A stretch of 64,000 bases of DNA from Silene latifolia (lineage: Eukaryota; Streptophyta; Magnoliopsida; Caryophyllales; Caryophyllaceae). The DNA lies in NCBI RefSeq assembly GCF_048544455.1, contig NC_133534.1:225026292-225090291 (forward strand), given 5' to 3'. This document shows, in pieces, positions 46,566-58,670 of the stretch. The stretch's first letter is position 1, and each line of letters opens with the position of its first letter. The translations under genes and the position numbers were made by a program. Below the pieces are notes generated by a model. The model was given only the letters and a program-made list of their open reading frames with translations. It was not told the DNA's origin and searched no databases.

Positions 46566-46573
46566 TATAAATA
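46566..46573 (+). promoter_or_regulatory. TATA box of the DUF7745-like gene
   Basis: TATAAATA, 104 bp before the ATG at 46677 and about 40 bp after the GC-rich module, a plausible plus-strand promoter. Confidence 0.6.
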
Positions 46574-46676
46574 GAAAGCGCTACGCCGAAGCTTTGAATC
46601 ATATAATTCTTCCGTCTTTTTCTTCGTCGCTTCTCCTAAAACTCCTATAATAAATTTTCAAGAGAAAATTATCATC

Positions 46677-47342
46677 ATGAATACTTTAGAGGTTCGCTTG
46701 AAGGAATGGACTAATGAGTTTTCGAACACGGAAAAACACGACATGGGTGCTTATAATCTTGGGTCTTTATTGAGTTTGAAACTCATCAAGGTGGTGAAAC
46801 CGTTCTTAGATGCTTGCCTTGATTATTGGGATCCAAATTATCATGTATTCGCCTTTCCAGGAGGTGATATTTGTCCTTTTCCGGAGGAAATTGCTGCTAT
46901 TGGCGGTTGGGACCCCGAACACTTACCTGCCATCCCTTCTACTGCTCAAGGGTATAAGAGTAAGTTTAGAGATTTGCTTGGACTGACTAGACTCGAGGTA
47001 GATCGTCTTGTTACCCCAAAAGGCGTGCGGATGTTGGATTTTATAGACCGATTCATCAACGGGGCCGACCCTACTGTCTCTTATGTTGCTAGGAGGAGAG
47101 CATTTGGCTTTTGTTTGTTGCATGTGTATGTCTTTCAGGGACATATTGATGAGGACTTGAGAGGTGATCCTCGCCTTTTGAGCCTTATTGAGCAAATGGA
47201 GTCGCGCAGAGCCCGGCTTATGTCTGTGCTTAGGGAGATCATTTTGGGTTTGGATAATAGGAAATCCAACCGCGATCTGCCGTTCTTGGGAAGTCCGTTA
47301 TCCTACGGGTAAAAGACACCTTCTTTTTTCTTTTTCTTTTTC

Positions 47343-47374
<32 letters not shown>

Positions 47375-48171
47375 GTGTCTAATACTTGTCTTGGTAGGTT
47401 TGGCTCATGGAACGGCTCCGATTGCTTGAGCCCCGGTTCATGCACTTTCCTATCATGCCCGTATGATTTCGATGAGGACACGGCTGTACAGGGTGGACTT
47501 CACCCGGGTCTGTGACTATTGGAAGAACAAGTGAAGACTCGATGACGGCCCTTTGATCGGGTGGGTTGTACCGTGGTGGCACCTCAAGTCACATCACTGG
47601 GGTGTCTTCTTTAGATCTCACTAGGTCCGTGCGCATTCCTGGATTGGAGTTTATGGTGTGCATCTTTCCGAGAGGTTGATGAGGCAAGTTGGGTTGAAGC
47701 AGATGATCCCTAGGCTTGACACCGTCCCAGATTGCTATGGCGTTGACTACCGAGAGCCGAAGAGAGTGGGCTATGAAATGGGCCCAGAGAAACATGTGGT
47801 TCCTGAGCTTCTCCTCCAATGCCTTGTGGGTGTCGGACTCTTATCTGAGGTGGAGGAAGGCTGCAACTTCGGAAGAGCGCGAAAGACTGAGGAAGCGCGA
47901 GCCCGTTGATTACAAGGTGCGCGAGGGAGAGAAAGAGAAAGAGAAGCATCTGACCGAAGGAGAAGAAGAAGCCGGCTTTCAAGTCATTCATCCTTCGAAG
48001 AAATCAAAGACTACTCCTGCCGCAGAGATGGTGGTTGACAAGAACGGGAGAGTCAGGCCTCGAGAAAGACCGTTGGTGATTAGGTCTGAAGTGGTGCAAG
48101 AGCGCCCGGCTCGAGGTCGTGACAAGAAATATGACAAGAACGACAAGGGCAAGGGAAAGATGGAGGAATAG
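46677..48171 (+). pseudogene. Antisense DUF7745-like gene of the gypsy element
   Basis: ATG at 46677 opens 212 codons: LGSLLSLKLIKVVKPFLDAC, then YWDPNYHVFAFPGGDICPF and EEIAAIGGW, the style of the DUF7745 domain found beside Tat-type gag-pol genes. It ends at a probable donor (GGTAAAAG, about 47310). After a 36-base T run, TTGGTAG precedes WLMERLRLLEPRFMHFP. Further pieces (ERLMRQVGLKQMIPRLD at 47670; SDSYLRWRKA at about 47835) are in shifted frames. The tail is Lys/Glu-rich and ends GKGKMEE at 48171. Function unknown; antisense position between pol and 3' LTR is typical of the lineage. Broken by frameshifts near 47460 and 47720. Confidence 0.7.
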
Positions 48172-48712
48172 CCCAAGTCTTACTTATTTTTATTTGATTA
48201 TTATTATTATTGTTGTAATAAAAAGGAGGGATTTTTAGAATCCTAGCCTATCTATTTTTATTATTTGTCGTACTATTATTATTAGAAATTGAATGAAATA
48301 AAAGAGGTTAAATGGTTATGAAACTGTTGGCATTTTCTTTAATTATTCTTGTCGAATTTCAGATGCGATGCAAATGTCCTTCTATTTACATTTATTTTAT
48401 ATATGATGGCGGGTTGAATCCGGTGAAGGATTGCCTACGTATTCACTTAAAGAAAGCGAAATCAAACCCTTGCGCGTAGTTCGAGTAAATGTAAAAGAAT
48501 AATTGTTTGAAGCAAGAGCTTGTAATGAACATAGAAAATAAGCATGAGCTTTACTTACTCTGGAGGTGCGAATTTTAGTTTGTTTGATGATATGAGGATG
48601 ACAAGTTTGCCAAGATGCAAGAGCATAGTGACATTCAAATGGGCCAGGGGCCGCTTATTTAGTGCCACAAGAGCGACACTTAGGCTTACGCGAGGCGCGT
48701 TTTTGTTCTATC
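48172..48712. other. Spacer between DUF7745-like gene and integrase end
   Basis: AT-rich 3' region of two convergent genes, with TTATTATTATTG repeats at 48195. Nothing else seen. Confidence 0.4.
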
Positions 48713-50060
48713 CTAGGCATAGTACCGTTTCAGTTGGTCGAGATTTGTGGGGTTTGAAAACTCATTTCCATCCAGGTCTGTGATTCTAACCGCACCCCCT
48801 GGGAGTATGGATTTGACTAGATATGGTCCGGCCCAATTAGGTTTGAATTTCCCTCTTGGGTCGACAGGTAAAAGAGCTCTAACCGATTTGAGAACTAAAT
48901 CTCCTTCTTTGATGTTTCTTGGCCTAACCCTCTTGTTGAAAGCTCGTTTGATACGTGCTTGATATGTTTGGACATTATGTAAGGCACGTAGCCTACGTTC
49001 ATCCAAGAGGATGAGTTCTTCGTATCTATCCCTTTTCCAATCGGCTTCCGGGATTTGACTTTCTAGTAGAATACGCAAGGATGGTATCTCTAGCTCAACT
49101 GGTTGTACGGCTTCCATGCCGTAGGTCAAATAGAAAGGAGTAGCCCCAGTGGGCGTCCCGATCGATGTACGATACCCCACAAAGCGAAGGGTATTTTGCT
49201 TGGCCAATCTCTATAATTGTCGGTCATTTTCTTGAGGATCGTGACGACATTTTTGTTAGCCGCCTCTACCGCGCCGTTAGTACGTGGTCGATAGGGCGAG
49301 GAGTGATGATGCTTGATCTTGTACTTGGCTAGCAATTGTTCGGTTTCGGCTTGGAAGTGGGACCCATTATCGCTAATGATCTCATGCGGGCAACCATATC
49401 GACAGATGATGTTGTTTTGTATGAACTTTGCCACATTTTTAGCTGTAAGAGCGGTGTAGGAAGCCGCTTCTACCCACTTGGTGAAGTAGTCAATCGCTAC
49501 TAGGATGAAACAGTGACCCCCTGTTCTACTGGGGTTATTTTCCCAATTATATCAATTCCCCATGCGGAGAATGGCCAAGGAGATGTCATTGTATAGAGCA
49601 ACGAAGGAGGGACGTGTTGTACGTTCCCGAAGATTTGACAGTTGTGGCAATGCCTCACATATTTGATGCAATCGGATTCCATTGTGGTCCAATAGTACCC
49701 TAGACGTGTGATTTTCTTTGCCATCATAGGCCCACTCATGTGAGGACCGCATTCTCCGTCGTGGACTTCTTCCATTACTTTCCGTGCCTGTGAATGATCA
49801 AGGCAACGTAGGACTACACCAAGAGGTGTTCTTTTGTACAATTCTCCTTGCATCAGGATGTATTGGGAAGCTAGTAGGCGTATAGCTCGTTGTCCCCTTT
49901 TGTCCATTTCCGGTGGATAGGTACCGTTAAGCTTGAAGTTTAGGATTGCTTGGAACCGGGGTTCTTGTGCGATTTCTTCTTCATCGGTAATTTGATGGAC
50001 ATACGCTGGTTCCGACCGTCGTTCGATACACAAAGGCATTTCCATCATGTAATCTGGCAT
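48713..50060 (-). pseudogene. gypsy integrase, split into frames
   Basis: N-terminal zinc region in 50156-49500 (HDGECGPHMSG ... RHCHNCQIFG) followed by WGIDIIGKI with the first Asp. The frame 49434-49126 has ISDNGSHFQAE (second Asp) and NGAVEAANK (Glu). The frame 49207-48713 holds the C-terminal part (KEGDLVLKSVRALLPVDPRG, WAGPYLVK) ending QLKRYYA. So H-H-C-C and D-D-E elements are all present but in three frames. Confidence 0.85.
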
Positions 50061-50489
50061 GTTTATCAAAGATGCAAGTTTCGCAAGAGCGTCTGCAAAT
50101 TGATTTTCCTCTCGAGGTAGGTGTAAGTAGGTTACATGATCAAAGAATTGAGCCACTTGGTCTATCCTGGCCTGATAGGGTGCAAGGCTTTCACTTCGGA
50201 TTTTCCAGGATCCCGTAACTTGGTTGATGATCGTGACGAATCCCCATGCACTCGTAGGTTTTTGATACCTAAGCTAAGCGCCGCTTGTAGTCCAATGAGA
50301 CAAGCTTCATACTCTAGCGTTGTTTGTCACCTCGAAGTCGAGTTTGACAAAGACAATCGGTGTATGCTCACCTTCGGGAGAAATGAGCAACACTCCTATC
50401 CCAAATCCTCTTAGGTTTGATGCTCCATCAAAGTATAGATCCCAAGATTCTACATCGATCGAAGTATATCCTCGTCGGGAAATGACCAA
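50061..50489 (-). pseudogene. gypsy second (archaeal-type) RNase H
   Basis: WDLYFDGASNLRGFGIGVLL (50489-50307) starts the domain with its first Asp, and the next frame has LPREENQFADALAKLAS, its typical end. A second RNase H after the usual one is the hallmark of the Tat lineage. Split by a frameshift. Confidence 0.8.
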
Positions 50490-51106
50490 GTATCTATGGT
50501 TTGTGCGTCGTTGATGGGATTTTCTGCGAAGAATTCGGCGACGGCGCGACCCTTTATTACTTTCAGTGGCACATATTTGAGGTCAAATTCGGAGAGCATC
50601 ATGGTCCATCTCGCTAGACGTCCGTTGAGAACGGGTTTCTCGAAGAGGTATTTGACTGGATCCATTTTGGAGAATATCTTGTGAGAGTAGCTAAGCATGT
50701 AATGGCGTAGCTTCTTTGTTGCCCACACAAGAGCGAGGCATGTCTTTTCGAGTTGTGAATATTTGCACTCGTATTCCAAGAACTTCTTACTTAGATAGTA
50801 AATAGCTCTTTCTTCACTTCCTACGGTTTGAGCTAGCATAGCACCCATGGCAGTTTCAGTTACTGTGAGATATAAACCAAGAGGTTGATCTCGTTGTGGT
50901 GGCATGAGCACCGGTGGTTTAGCCAATATCTCCTTGATTAGGTCGAATGCCTTTTGACAATCATCGTCCCACATGGTGTGGTCTGTTTTCTTGAGCTTCT
51001 TGAAGATAGGCTCGCAAATCATCGTAAGTTTCGATATGAATCGACTTATGTATTGCACTTTTCCCTGGGAATCCTCGACTTCTTTTTTCGTTTGAGGTTG
51101 TGGCAT
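50450..51106 (-). pseudogene. gypsy RT thumb and RNase H
   Basis: Contains ISRFISKLTMICEPIFKKLK, the RT-RNase H link, and LYLTVTETAMGAMLAQ and YYLSKKFLEYE of the gypsy RNase H. The usual first Asp is Thr here (LTVT), as is common in Tat elements whose second RNase H takes over. Confidence 0.8.
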
Positions 51107-52100
51107 TTCGATCGAGCTTTGATTTTGGAAGGATCTATTTCTATGCCTCGTTGGCTAACGACGTACCCTAGGAGTTTGCCAGATGTCACCCCGAATGTGC
51201 ATTTTTGAGGGTTGAGTCTCATATTGTACTTCCGTAGCCTTGCGAAGAACTTGCGAAGGTTCGCAATATGTCCCTCTCTTTCCTTGGATTTGACAATCAT
51301 GTCGTCTACATATACCTCGACTTCCTTATGCATCATGTCATGTAGAAGTGTAGTCGCGGTGCGTTGGTATGTAGCTCCGGCGTTGATCAATCCGAACGGC
51401 ATTACTGTATAGCAATAGGTTCCCCATTGGGTGACGAACGCGGTCTTATGCATGTCTTCCATGGCCATTTTGATTTGGTTGTAACCCGCATACCCATCCA
51501 TGAAGGATAGTAATGCATGGTGCAAAGATTGTCTACCAATATGTCGATGTGAGGTAGAGGGAAGTCGTCTTTTGGGCTTGCTTTGTTCAAATCCCTAAAG
51601 TCAACACAAACTCGGATTCTCCCATCCTTTTTGGGCACGGGTACTATGTTAGCTACCCAGTCAGAATACTCGGAAACTTTGATGAACCCGGCTTTGAATT
51701 GTTTGTCGACTTCTTCCTTAATCTTTAGAGCCCACTCTGTTCTCATTCGTCGAAGCTTCTGTTTCACAGGTTTGAAACCTGGCTTAATCGGAATTCTATG
51801 TTCGGCAATATCCCTGTCGATCCCTGGCATGTCTTTGTAGGACCAAGCGAAAACGTCTTTGAATTCATTTAGGAGGTCTATGAAATCGGTTCTTTCGGTT
51901 GAGCTCAAGGTAGTCCCTATCCTAAGTTCTTTGGGTTCTAGTTCGGTTCCAACATTGATGGGTTCGGTGTCCTCAATTACAGGTCCCCCTTCCCCTTCCT
52001 GTAGTATTTCTTTGGCTACGTAGGGAGGTATTTCGGTCAAGTCTGGGTCTTGGTCATCCTCAGTATCATCATAAACAGAATTGCACTCAAGATAACGCAA
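51046..52100 (-). pseudogene. gypsy reverse transcriptase, two frames
   Basis: 52100-51402 holds HRIPIKPGFKPVKQKLRRM and VPKKDGRIRVCVDFRDLN. 51525-51046 holds FMDGYAGYNQI, FVTQWGTYCYTVMPFGL and the catalytic YVDDMIVKS. The frame changes between them near 51500. Confidence 0.85.
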
Positions 52101-52618
52101 AGAGTAAGCGTAACCGATTTATTCATATTAAGATTTGAGTAAAGTTGAAACAAAGAAGCCAACTGATCCAAGGATAGTGGCGGCAAAGGGACGATAATGG
52201 TGGGGCATTTCCGAACTACCGTGACTACTCGAAAATAAGCTAGGAGAAACGAGGGGAGTGGGGATGACGACAGGAGTAGACTCTCTAATGACTCTTCTAG
52301 ATTCTGACTCTGACTCCGACTCCGACTCTGATTCGAATTCGTCGTCTTCTGGTTCTTCTTTGAACATCTCTCCTTCTCCAGTGGTGAGCTTGAAGAGTCT
52401 TCCTTGACTGTTGGTCCATTTGATTGATTTTCTCCACCCTTTCGCCGCTTGGTGTCAATTTCGTGATCAAAGCGGTGGGGTTGAAGCGATCGTCTTGAAG
52501 TATCGTAGTAATGATCTCATCTTGCGCGGCCCTAACAAATCGGTCCTCTCCAAACAGGAGGCTAACGGCTTGTTCGTCTAAGCAAGGTGCTTGACGGGTT
52601 TTGACGGCAGGAACCGTT

Positions 52619-54085
52619 TTACGGAGGGATGAAGTAGCAATCGTGAAAGATCTCAATTCCGGCTAACTTCTTTTCGAGGTAATGCCAAGGTTCGGGAAAT
52701 CCATGAAAGAGTTCCGAACTTCCTTCTTGAACGAAGTATCCATTGAGGGTAGGAAGATATGGCCTCATTTGGACTCCTACATACTTGCGGTTTTGGACTT
52801 GGGCGAGCATTTCGAGAACTTCTTCTGTTGTGGGTTTGTACCCTAGTCCAAGTGGTATTCTCGATGAGTTGCCTTTCTTGTATGGCGCGAAGGTGTTTTT
52901 CCGAACTGGGTTCAAAGGCATTCCAGGGAAGTATCCTTGGTTTTTGAGAATGTGGTTGACCACCAAGTTGGAGTAGGGATTATAGTATAAGGGTGCCAAC
53001 TCACTTTCTATGACATTTACACTTTGGAAGCCCCCAAGTTCGTATATGGGATCCGCAAGGACTTGATTATTCGATTGCTTCTCGATTGTGGCCTTAATGG
53101 GTGACGAAGTGATTGTCACAACTTTGCCATTTAGTGGGATCTTGATCTTTTGATGAAGGGTGGATGTTCTTGCTTTAGAAGCATGAATCCAAGGCCTTCC
53201 CAGAAGTATGTTGAACGAAGCTTCGATGTCCACTATTTGGAAGTTAACCTTTCGTTCGATTGGTCCCGTTGCTATGGTTAGGTTAGCAAGTCCTACCACT
53301 TTTCGTCGTATACCGTCATATGCACGTACACCTTGATTTGTAGGAGTCCAGTCCGACTCTCTCATGCCTAGTTTGTGTGCCGTTTTGAGGGGTATGACGT
53401 TGACCGCGGAGCCATCATCTACCAAGGTCATTGGCACATTCTTCTTTAGACAGATGACGGTGATGTATAGAGCAAGGTTGTGACTGGCGCCAAAAGGTGG
53501 CAAGTCTTCATCCGAGAAAGTAACAGGGTTACTTAGTTTCGGGGATTCTTGGAAGACCAAGTTAACTACATCTTCAGGAGTAGAGTTATGTGCCACATTC
53601 AATTTGGCCAAGGCTTGCAGTAAAGCTTGGCGGTGTGGGAATGAGCTCGCCACTAGTTGCCAGACCGAAAGATCAGCCTTGGTTTTTTGTAATTGCTTGA
53701 GCAAATGATCAGTGGGGTCGTCTTCGTTGTCATTTGGTGTGATGACATTGGTGGGACCGTTTTGAGTAGTGCTTTGGTACGGACGACCCGAGCGAGTTAG
53801 GTGATCCACATCTTGGTCTTCGCCATTTTGGACTATTTCTTTGACTAAAGAGTTTTCAATGAGATATTCGTCTTCATCGTCATCGGCCCAAACTCCATTG
53901 ATTGCGGCTAGTTCCCTCATCCTCATGATGTCACTTTCTAGTTGTATGATTTGATCGACTAGTTTATCGACCGCGGTGATGACTTCTTGCATAGTAGTAT
54001 TTTGAGAGAAGATCAATGGTACGCGTTCTTTAGGTGTTGCATTGGGATCGCGCAAGATCATTACCATGCTTTCTAATTCCCACAC
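52619..54085 (-). pseudogene. gypsy aspartic protease region
   Basis: 488 codons. VDDGSAVNVIPLKTAHKLG is the retropepsin active site (D-D-G-S-A), followed by LLGRPWIHASKA, typical of Tat proteases. The N-terminal half has an acidic linker and a LLKQLQKTKADLSVWQLVAS helix often found between gag and protease in this lineage. A region with short Asp/Glu/Ser repeats (52297-52367) follows in another frame. Confidence 0.8.
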
Positions 54086-54093
54086 TTGTCTAT

Positions 54094-55501
54094 CTACACT
54101 CCTTGCCCAGGCGATGAAGTCGGAAATGGTAGGGGAGATGGTAGAGTAGAGTCTTTCTTTCTCAATTGCTGAATTTCATCCTCGGCGGGAGAAATGAGAT
54201 GTGAGCAATCTAAGGTAGATTCATCACTTGTAATCACTAGAACTCCAAGAGGATTCCGAGTGTTATTGGGCTTACCTCCTGGTGGAATTGGAAGTCGACC
54301 ATCTTCGATCATATCTTGAAGCACGTGTTTCAACTTGTAGCATTTTTCGGTGTCGTGCCCCTTACCCCTATGGTATTCACAGTAGGAATTTTCGTCCCAG
54401 AATTTGGACTTCCTTTCGGGCTCGGGAGTAGGTCCAATGGGTTGGAGTTTGCCTTGCTTCACTAGCCTTTTTAGAGCATTGGAGTATGTATCCCCAAGGT
54501 TTGTGAACTTCCTTGGTGGGCTAGTTTTCTTGGATGGCTCGAGAAGGTTAACCTCGTCGGTCTTGCTAGTAGAGCCGTATGAACGACTCGTGGACCCTTG
54601 ATATCCTCGACCTACCGTTTTGGACAAGAGTCCTTTGCGGATGTCATCTTCAATTCGTGTCCCTAACACGGTTAAGTCTTTGAAAGTCTTGATGTTTTGA
54701 TATCTCAAATGGTTGGCATATATGGGCTTGAGATTGTCTACGAATTTCTCCACAAGAGTGGCCTCATCCGGGCGTTCTACTAGTTGAGTACTAGTCTTCC
54801 TCCACCTACTTAGAAAGTCGGTGAATCCTTCTTTGTCATTCTGGGTAAGAACCTCTAGAGTGCGCATATTGACTTGGATCTCGGCATTATCCGCGTATTG
54901 TTTTGAGAATTCGATCGCGGCGTCCTCCCAAGTAGCGACCTTTTTGTGATCTAAAGTGTAGAACCATTGCTTTGGGATGGTGTCGAGAGATGAAGGAAAG
55001 ATCCTTAAGAACATCTCGGGTTTGATGCCTTTGATAGACATGTAATCCTTGAAGGCACGGATATGGTTCAAAGGGTTCTCATGTCCCTTGAACTTAGGGA
55101 TATCTGTCATGCTAAAGTTAGTGGGCAATTTGGAATTGACGGCTTCATACTTACGATTGTTCTCCCGTAAATGTCATCTCCTTTAAGGTACATCAATTGC
55201 TCCTCTAGGTATTGGAGCCTTTTCTCATTGCGGTCGTCCCCATGAGAGGATTCTCATCCTTAGACTCGTCATCGGAAAATTGTAGTACTTCACCTTTAAT
55301 GGGAGGCAACCTTCCCTCTACGTCAAAGATACGGCCCTCGATGAGCTCGAGGCGGTCATAGGTTTGGTTTTGGGTAACTTGCATTTGGGCTAGCGCGGCT
55401 AGGATTCGATCATTACTTTCCTGAATTTCTTTGGAGGTTCGTATCATCACTTGACCCAGGCATCTTGGCGAGTAAGAGATTGGCGACGAATCAAAACACA
55501 A
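54094..55501 (-). pseudogene. gypsy gag, two frames
   Basis: 55501-55205 gives the N-terminal coiled part (IRTSKEIQESNDRILAAL). 55128-54094 gives the gag core (FLRIFPSSLDTIPKQWFYTL, WEDAAIEFSKQYADN) and a knuckle YCEYHRGKGHDTEKCYKLK with C-x2-H-x4-H-x4-C spacing. The knuckle type fits Tat elements. A frameshift separates the pieces. Confidence 0.8.
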
Positions 55502-56236
55502 CCGACCATTCTATCACACTTGCTAAAAGAGGAAAAGTTTTGACTCGTGAAGTGGGTGTGTGCCACTTGTGTTGAGTGAGTTTTGAAGAAAGACAAGGTC
55601 TTTGAAAATGTGTGTCCTAGCCAACTGTAGTGTAGTTGTAGGAGTGGACTCGAAGTGAGGTTTTGAAATGGGCTTGTGGCCCGAATTTTGACACGACAAA
55701 CGGACAGAGTTTTGACCGGATTTTGCGCTAATCGAAGGCCTTTATTTCAAAATTCTTGATTTGAAATTGGGTTTTGATTTTTGAAAATTTGTCATGGTTT
55801 TGTCTAGAAATGGTGATCATGTAGAGTTTTACACATTTATACAAGCATTATAACGGGATGCTGAGTGCTTTTAGGAGGGTTTTGGTTTTAAAGGGTGGGT
55901 TGCCATACCGAACCATCAAACCCGAAGTCTGTGGAGAGGCTCGTGCCAAACAAGAGTAAGGCCGATTCCTAGTCCATTTCCTCAAGTAGTGAAGGCCCTT
56001 GATACAAACAAGAGTAAGCATCATGGTATGGATGACGTCAACCGCTATCCATCCTTAGGCCCAAATAAGAATTAGGACCGTTTAGACGGGACGATTGGTC
56101 GAATAGGTTGGGTTGGGCCTAGGAAGGCCGAATTAAACGGTCTAGGAAGACCGAGTTATGAAAACCGACAATTGTCTTGCACAAACTTATTCCCTAACCT
56201 TGTTCAAGTTTCACCCTAGCTACACGTAAGTGTATA
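55502..56236 (-). other. gypsy leader between PBS and gag
   Basis: No frame. Contains spaced AAACAAGAGTAAG(G/C) repeats near 55950 and 56010. This is the RNA leader of the element. Confidence 0.5.
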
Positions 56237-56255
56237 ATCCCCAGTGGAGTCGCCA
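56237..56255 (-). other. gypsy primer-binding site
   Basis: On the minus strand TGGCGACTCCACTGGGGAT, 2 bp from the LTR. TGG pairs with a tRNA CCA end. Tat/Ogre elements are known to use a site of this kind (reported as tRNA-Arg); the tRNA was not checked. Confidence 0.75.
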
Positions 56256-56257
56256 AA

Positions 56258-58670
56258 CGTGGGACGGGCCGCCCACGGGGGCGCTTGGGAGTGAAGGGGC
56301 TCGAAAACAAGCGTTTGCATTTTGTATGGAGTCGCCACCAATTTTTATGGGAAATTGGAACCGTTCGAATACCTCGTGTCATGTCAGGACACAAAGTAGT
56401 GACATGAACACTAAGCAATCGTTACCCTTAGCATTCTATGTCTAGAATGACTCTCGCGGATGCCAATGAACACGGGTGCTCACGGAGATCTGGAGTAAGG
56501 GGTGAGGGTACGTATTAGGAAGCTCTTTTGATCGAACACCTAATCCCGCCCGCCTCGATAGCGGCCTCTACTAATGATTAGGGAAGTTATTCGTACTTGA
56601 TATATCGTCGGCTATATGCATGCCATGCAACATCCAATAGATTAAATCTAACATGTGAAATTAGCTAAGTCGGTGAACAATTAATTAGGCAAACAATTGG
56701 GTCAAAGTAGGATTTTAATGCTCGTTTACATGTGAAGCATACAAAACAATGAAAGGAATACAATAAATAATAACTAGGATAAAAAGAATTACATTAATTA
56801 CAACGGATTAGGCGATTCATGTCGAAAGTACCTTTAAAACGGATGATTTGATAAAAAAAGAATAAAACAACAAATTAGCGAACAGGAATTACGAATATTA
56901 GTTAATTGATACGTAGACTAATTAATATAGGTCAAGGCAGAAAAGGAGTTCAGGGACAGAAGTCGTCCTGGAACAGGCGCAGCAGACACTGCGCCCTTTG
57001 GAAGAGGCGCAGCGATTCTTTGCGTCTGTTCAAGGGGACTAACTCTGGGTCGTGAAGCCAAAAGCGCAATTGTTAACGTTAATTGGTGAATTTAAGGGAT
57101 TGATTTAGATTATGTACTCGGATGAAAGTGATTTACAGATTATTTACATGTGATTGAGGTCATAAAACAGCAAAACATGGATGAAGACGGAATTAAAGAC
57201 AGATTAATTATGTGAAGGGTCGATGTTAATGAACGAATCAATCAAGCGAATAATTAACTTAAACATGATGAATTGATGGCGGATTAACAATGAACATGGT
57301 GAAAAATATATCAACAATGAATCCTTAAACTCAACATGAACGAATTGAATCCCTAAAACTCGAATTGAATATTATTAGTGACGAAAACCCGCAAATATGA
57401 ATTACTTGGGATTTAAGTCGGATTAGATGAATTAAACATGTGAATGAATGATGAAATATATGATACAATATACATGCTAATTATTATGATTTTATGACGG
57501 GAATTAACAGATTTAACAAACAAAACAAATAAATTTGATACGAATTGCAGAGGACGGAGGAAGAAGAAAAGAAGCAGGAACTGCGGCAGCCTCACAAAGA
57601 GGCGCAGCAGGTGCTGCGCTCCTTTGAAGAGGCGCAGCAGTTGCTGCGTCTTTTCTCGACTGTCTGTCTACTGGAAATCCGCAAAAACAGGTTTTAAAGG
57701 CGGTTTTTAGAAATCGGTTTTAATGAGATACTTTCGACATAAACCTTACAATAATGATACAATAATTAAAATACAATAAATAAAAGAGAGATTACACCCT
57801 CAGACTTACATGTTGACGGAACGAGAAGAACTAAAGAAGATCGATTAGTGATGCTCGACGCGAATGCAAGGAAAGAGTGCCCTCGTGAGAGGAAAACGAT
57901 TTAACAAGATTGATTAATTAGATTGATTGAGTGTAGTGGTCAAATTGGTCGGTCATGCAACGGAGAGGCTGGTACCCGGAAAGATCCGAGCTTACGTGGT
58001 CGAAGGTTCAAGCACGTAGGCGCCAATTAGTAAGAACGAAGTCTAGAATGCAAAGGGAGAAGAGAAGGGCGGACACTCGCGTGAGAAATATGAGGAACGA
58101 AAGCTCCTATTTATACTAATCACGTGAAGGAATAGGGTTTCGGAGACTCTTTGGAAGTGAATCTCGGAAAGATATAAAAAAGATACGTAAATCATGCAAA
58201 GAAGGGCTTGGGAAGAGGCGCAGCAGCCCACTTGCGTCTCTTGGAAGAGGCGCAGAAGACTGCGTCTGTTCCCGTGAGGTTTCCTCCGCTAAGAAAGATT
58301 TCCGCGTTTTAGTTATGGTAGGACGGATTTAATTTGATTATCTTTTGAATATTACGGGATATTATTTGCCAAAAGATAAAATTTGATGAATATGGAATAG
58401 AAATATCCGGAACATTCCAGAACATTCCGACTCGGGATTTAACAAACTATCGAGAAAATGGAGACGGTTTTTGACCCGGACCGAATGTACTCTAATTACT
58501 GCCAAAACGACCGTATCGGTACGTAGATGACAACTAAGAGGTTGACATTTATATTTGAGCAATCACTTGACGATAATCTTACGAACTGTCACTAATCGTT
58601 CCGCGAATCAAACACGCGGCCCAATCATCACCGGGTGGTTTGCGAGGGGTGCAGAAACGAGGTGTCTACA
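56258..58670 (-). repeat. gypsy LTR (5' in element orientation)
   Basis: Promoter-side LTR. TATAAATAGG on the minus strand at 58106-58115. GC-rich modules at about 56971-57030, 57597-57655 and 58207-58275. Compared with 39405-41820 the differences cluster at the modules. The inner terminus reads CGTGGGAC against TGTGGACAGC in the other LTR. Confidence 0.9.

Larger units (their letters stand above)
39405..58670 (-). mobile_element. Tat-lineage Ty3/gypsy element with antisense PMD and DUF7745-like genes
   Basis: LTRs 39405-41820 (2416 bp) and 56258-58670 (2413 bp) flanked by a perfect TSD, CACAT (39400-39404, 58671-58675). Minus orientation by PBS (56237-56255) and polypurine run next to 41820. 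gag-pol on the minus strand has gag with a C-H-H-C knuckle, protease, RT, RNase H, a second archaeal-type RNase H, and integrase. The extra RNase H marks the Tat (Ogre/Retand) lineage. Between integrase and 3' LTR two plus-strand genes lie antisense to pol. pol is split into at least eight frames although the LTRs are nearly identical outside certain GC modules. Confidence 0.92.

Noticed and set aside
47338..47373. 36-base T run as a transposon poly(A) tail
   Set aside because: It lies in a predicted intron of the DUF7745-like gene without TSD or LINE/SINE sequence beside it; more likely slippage.
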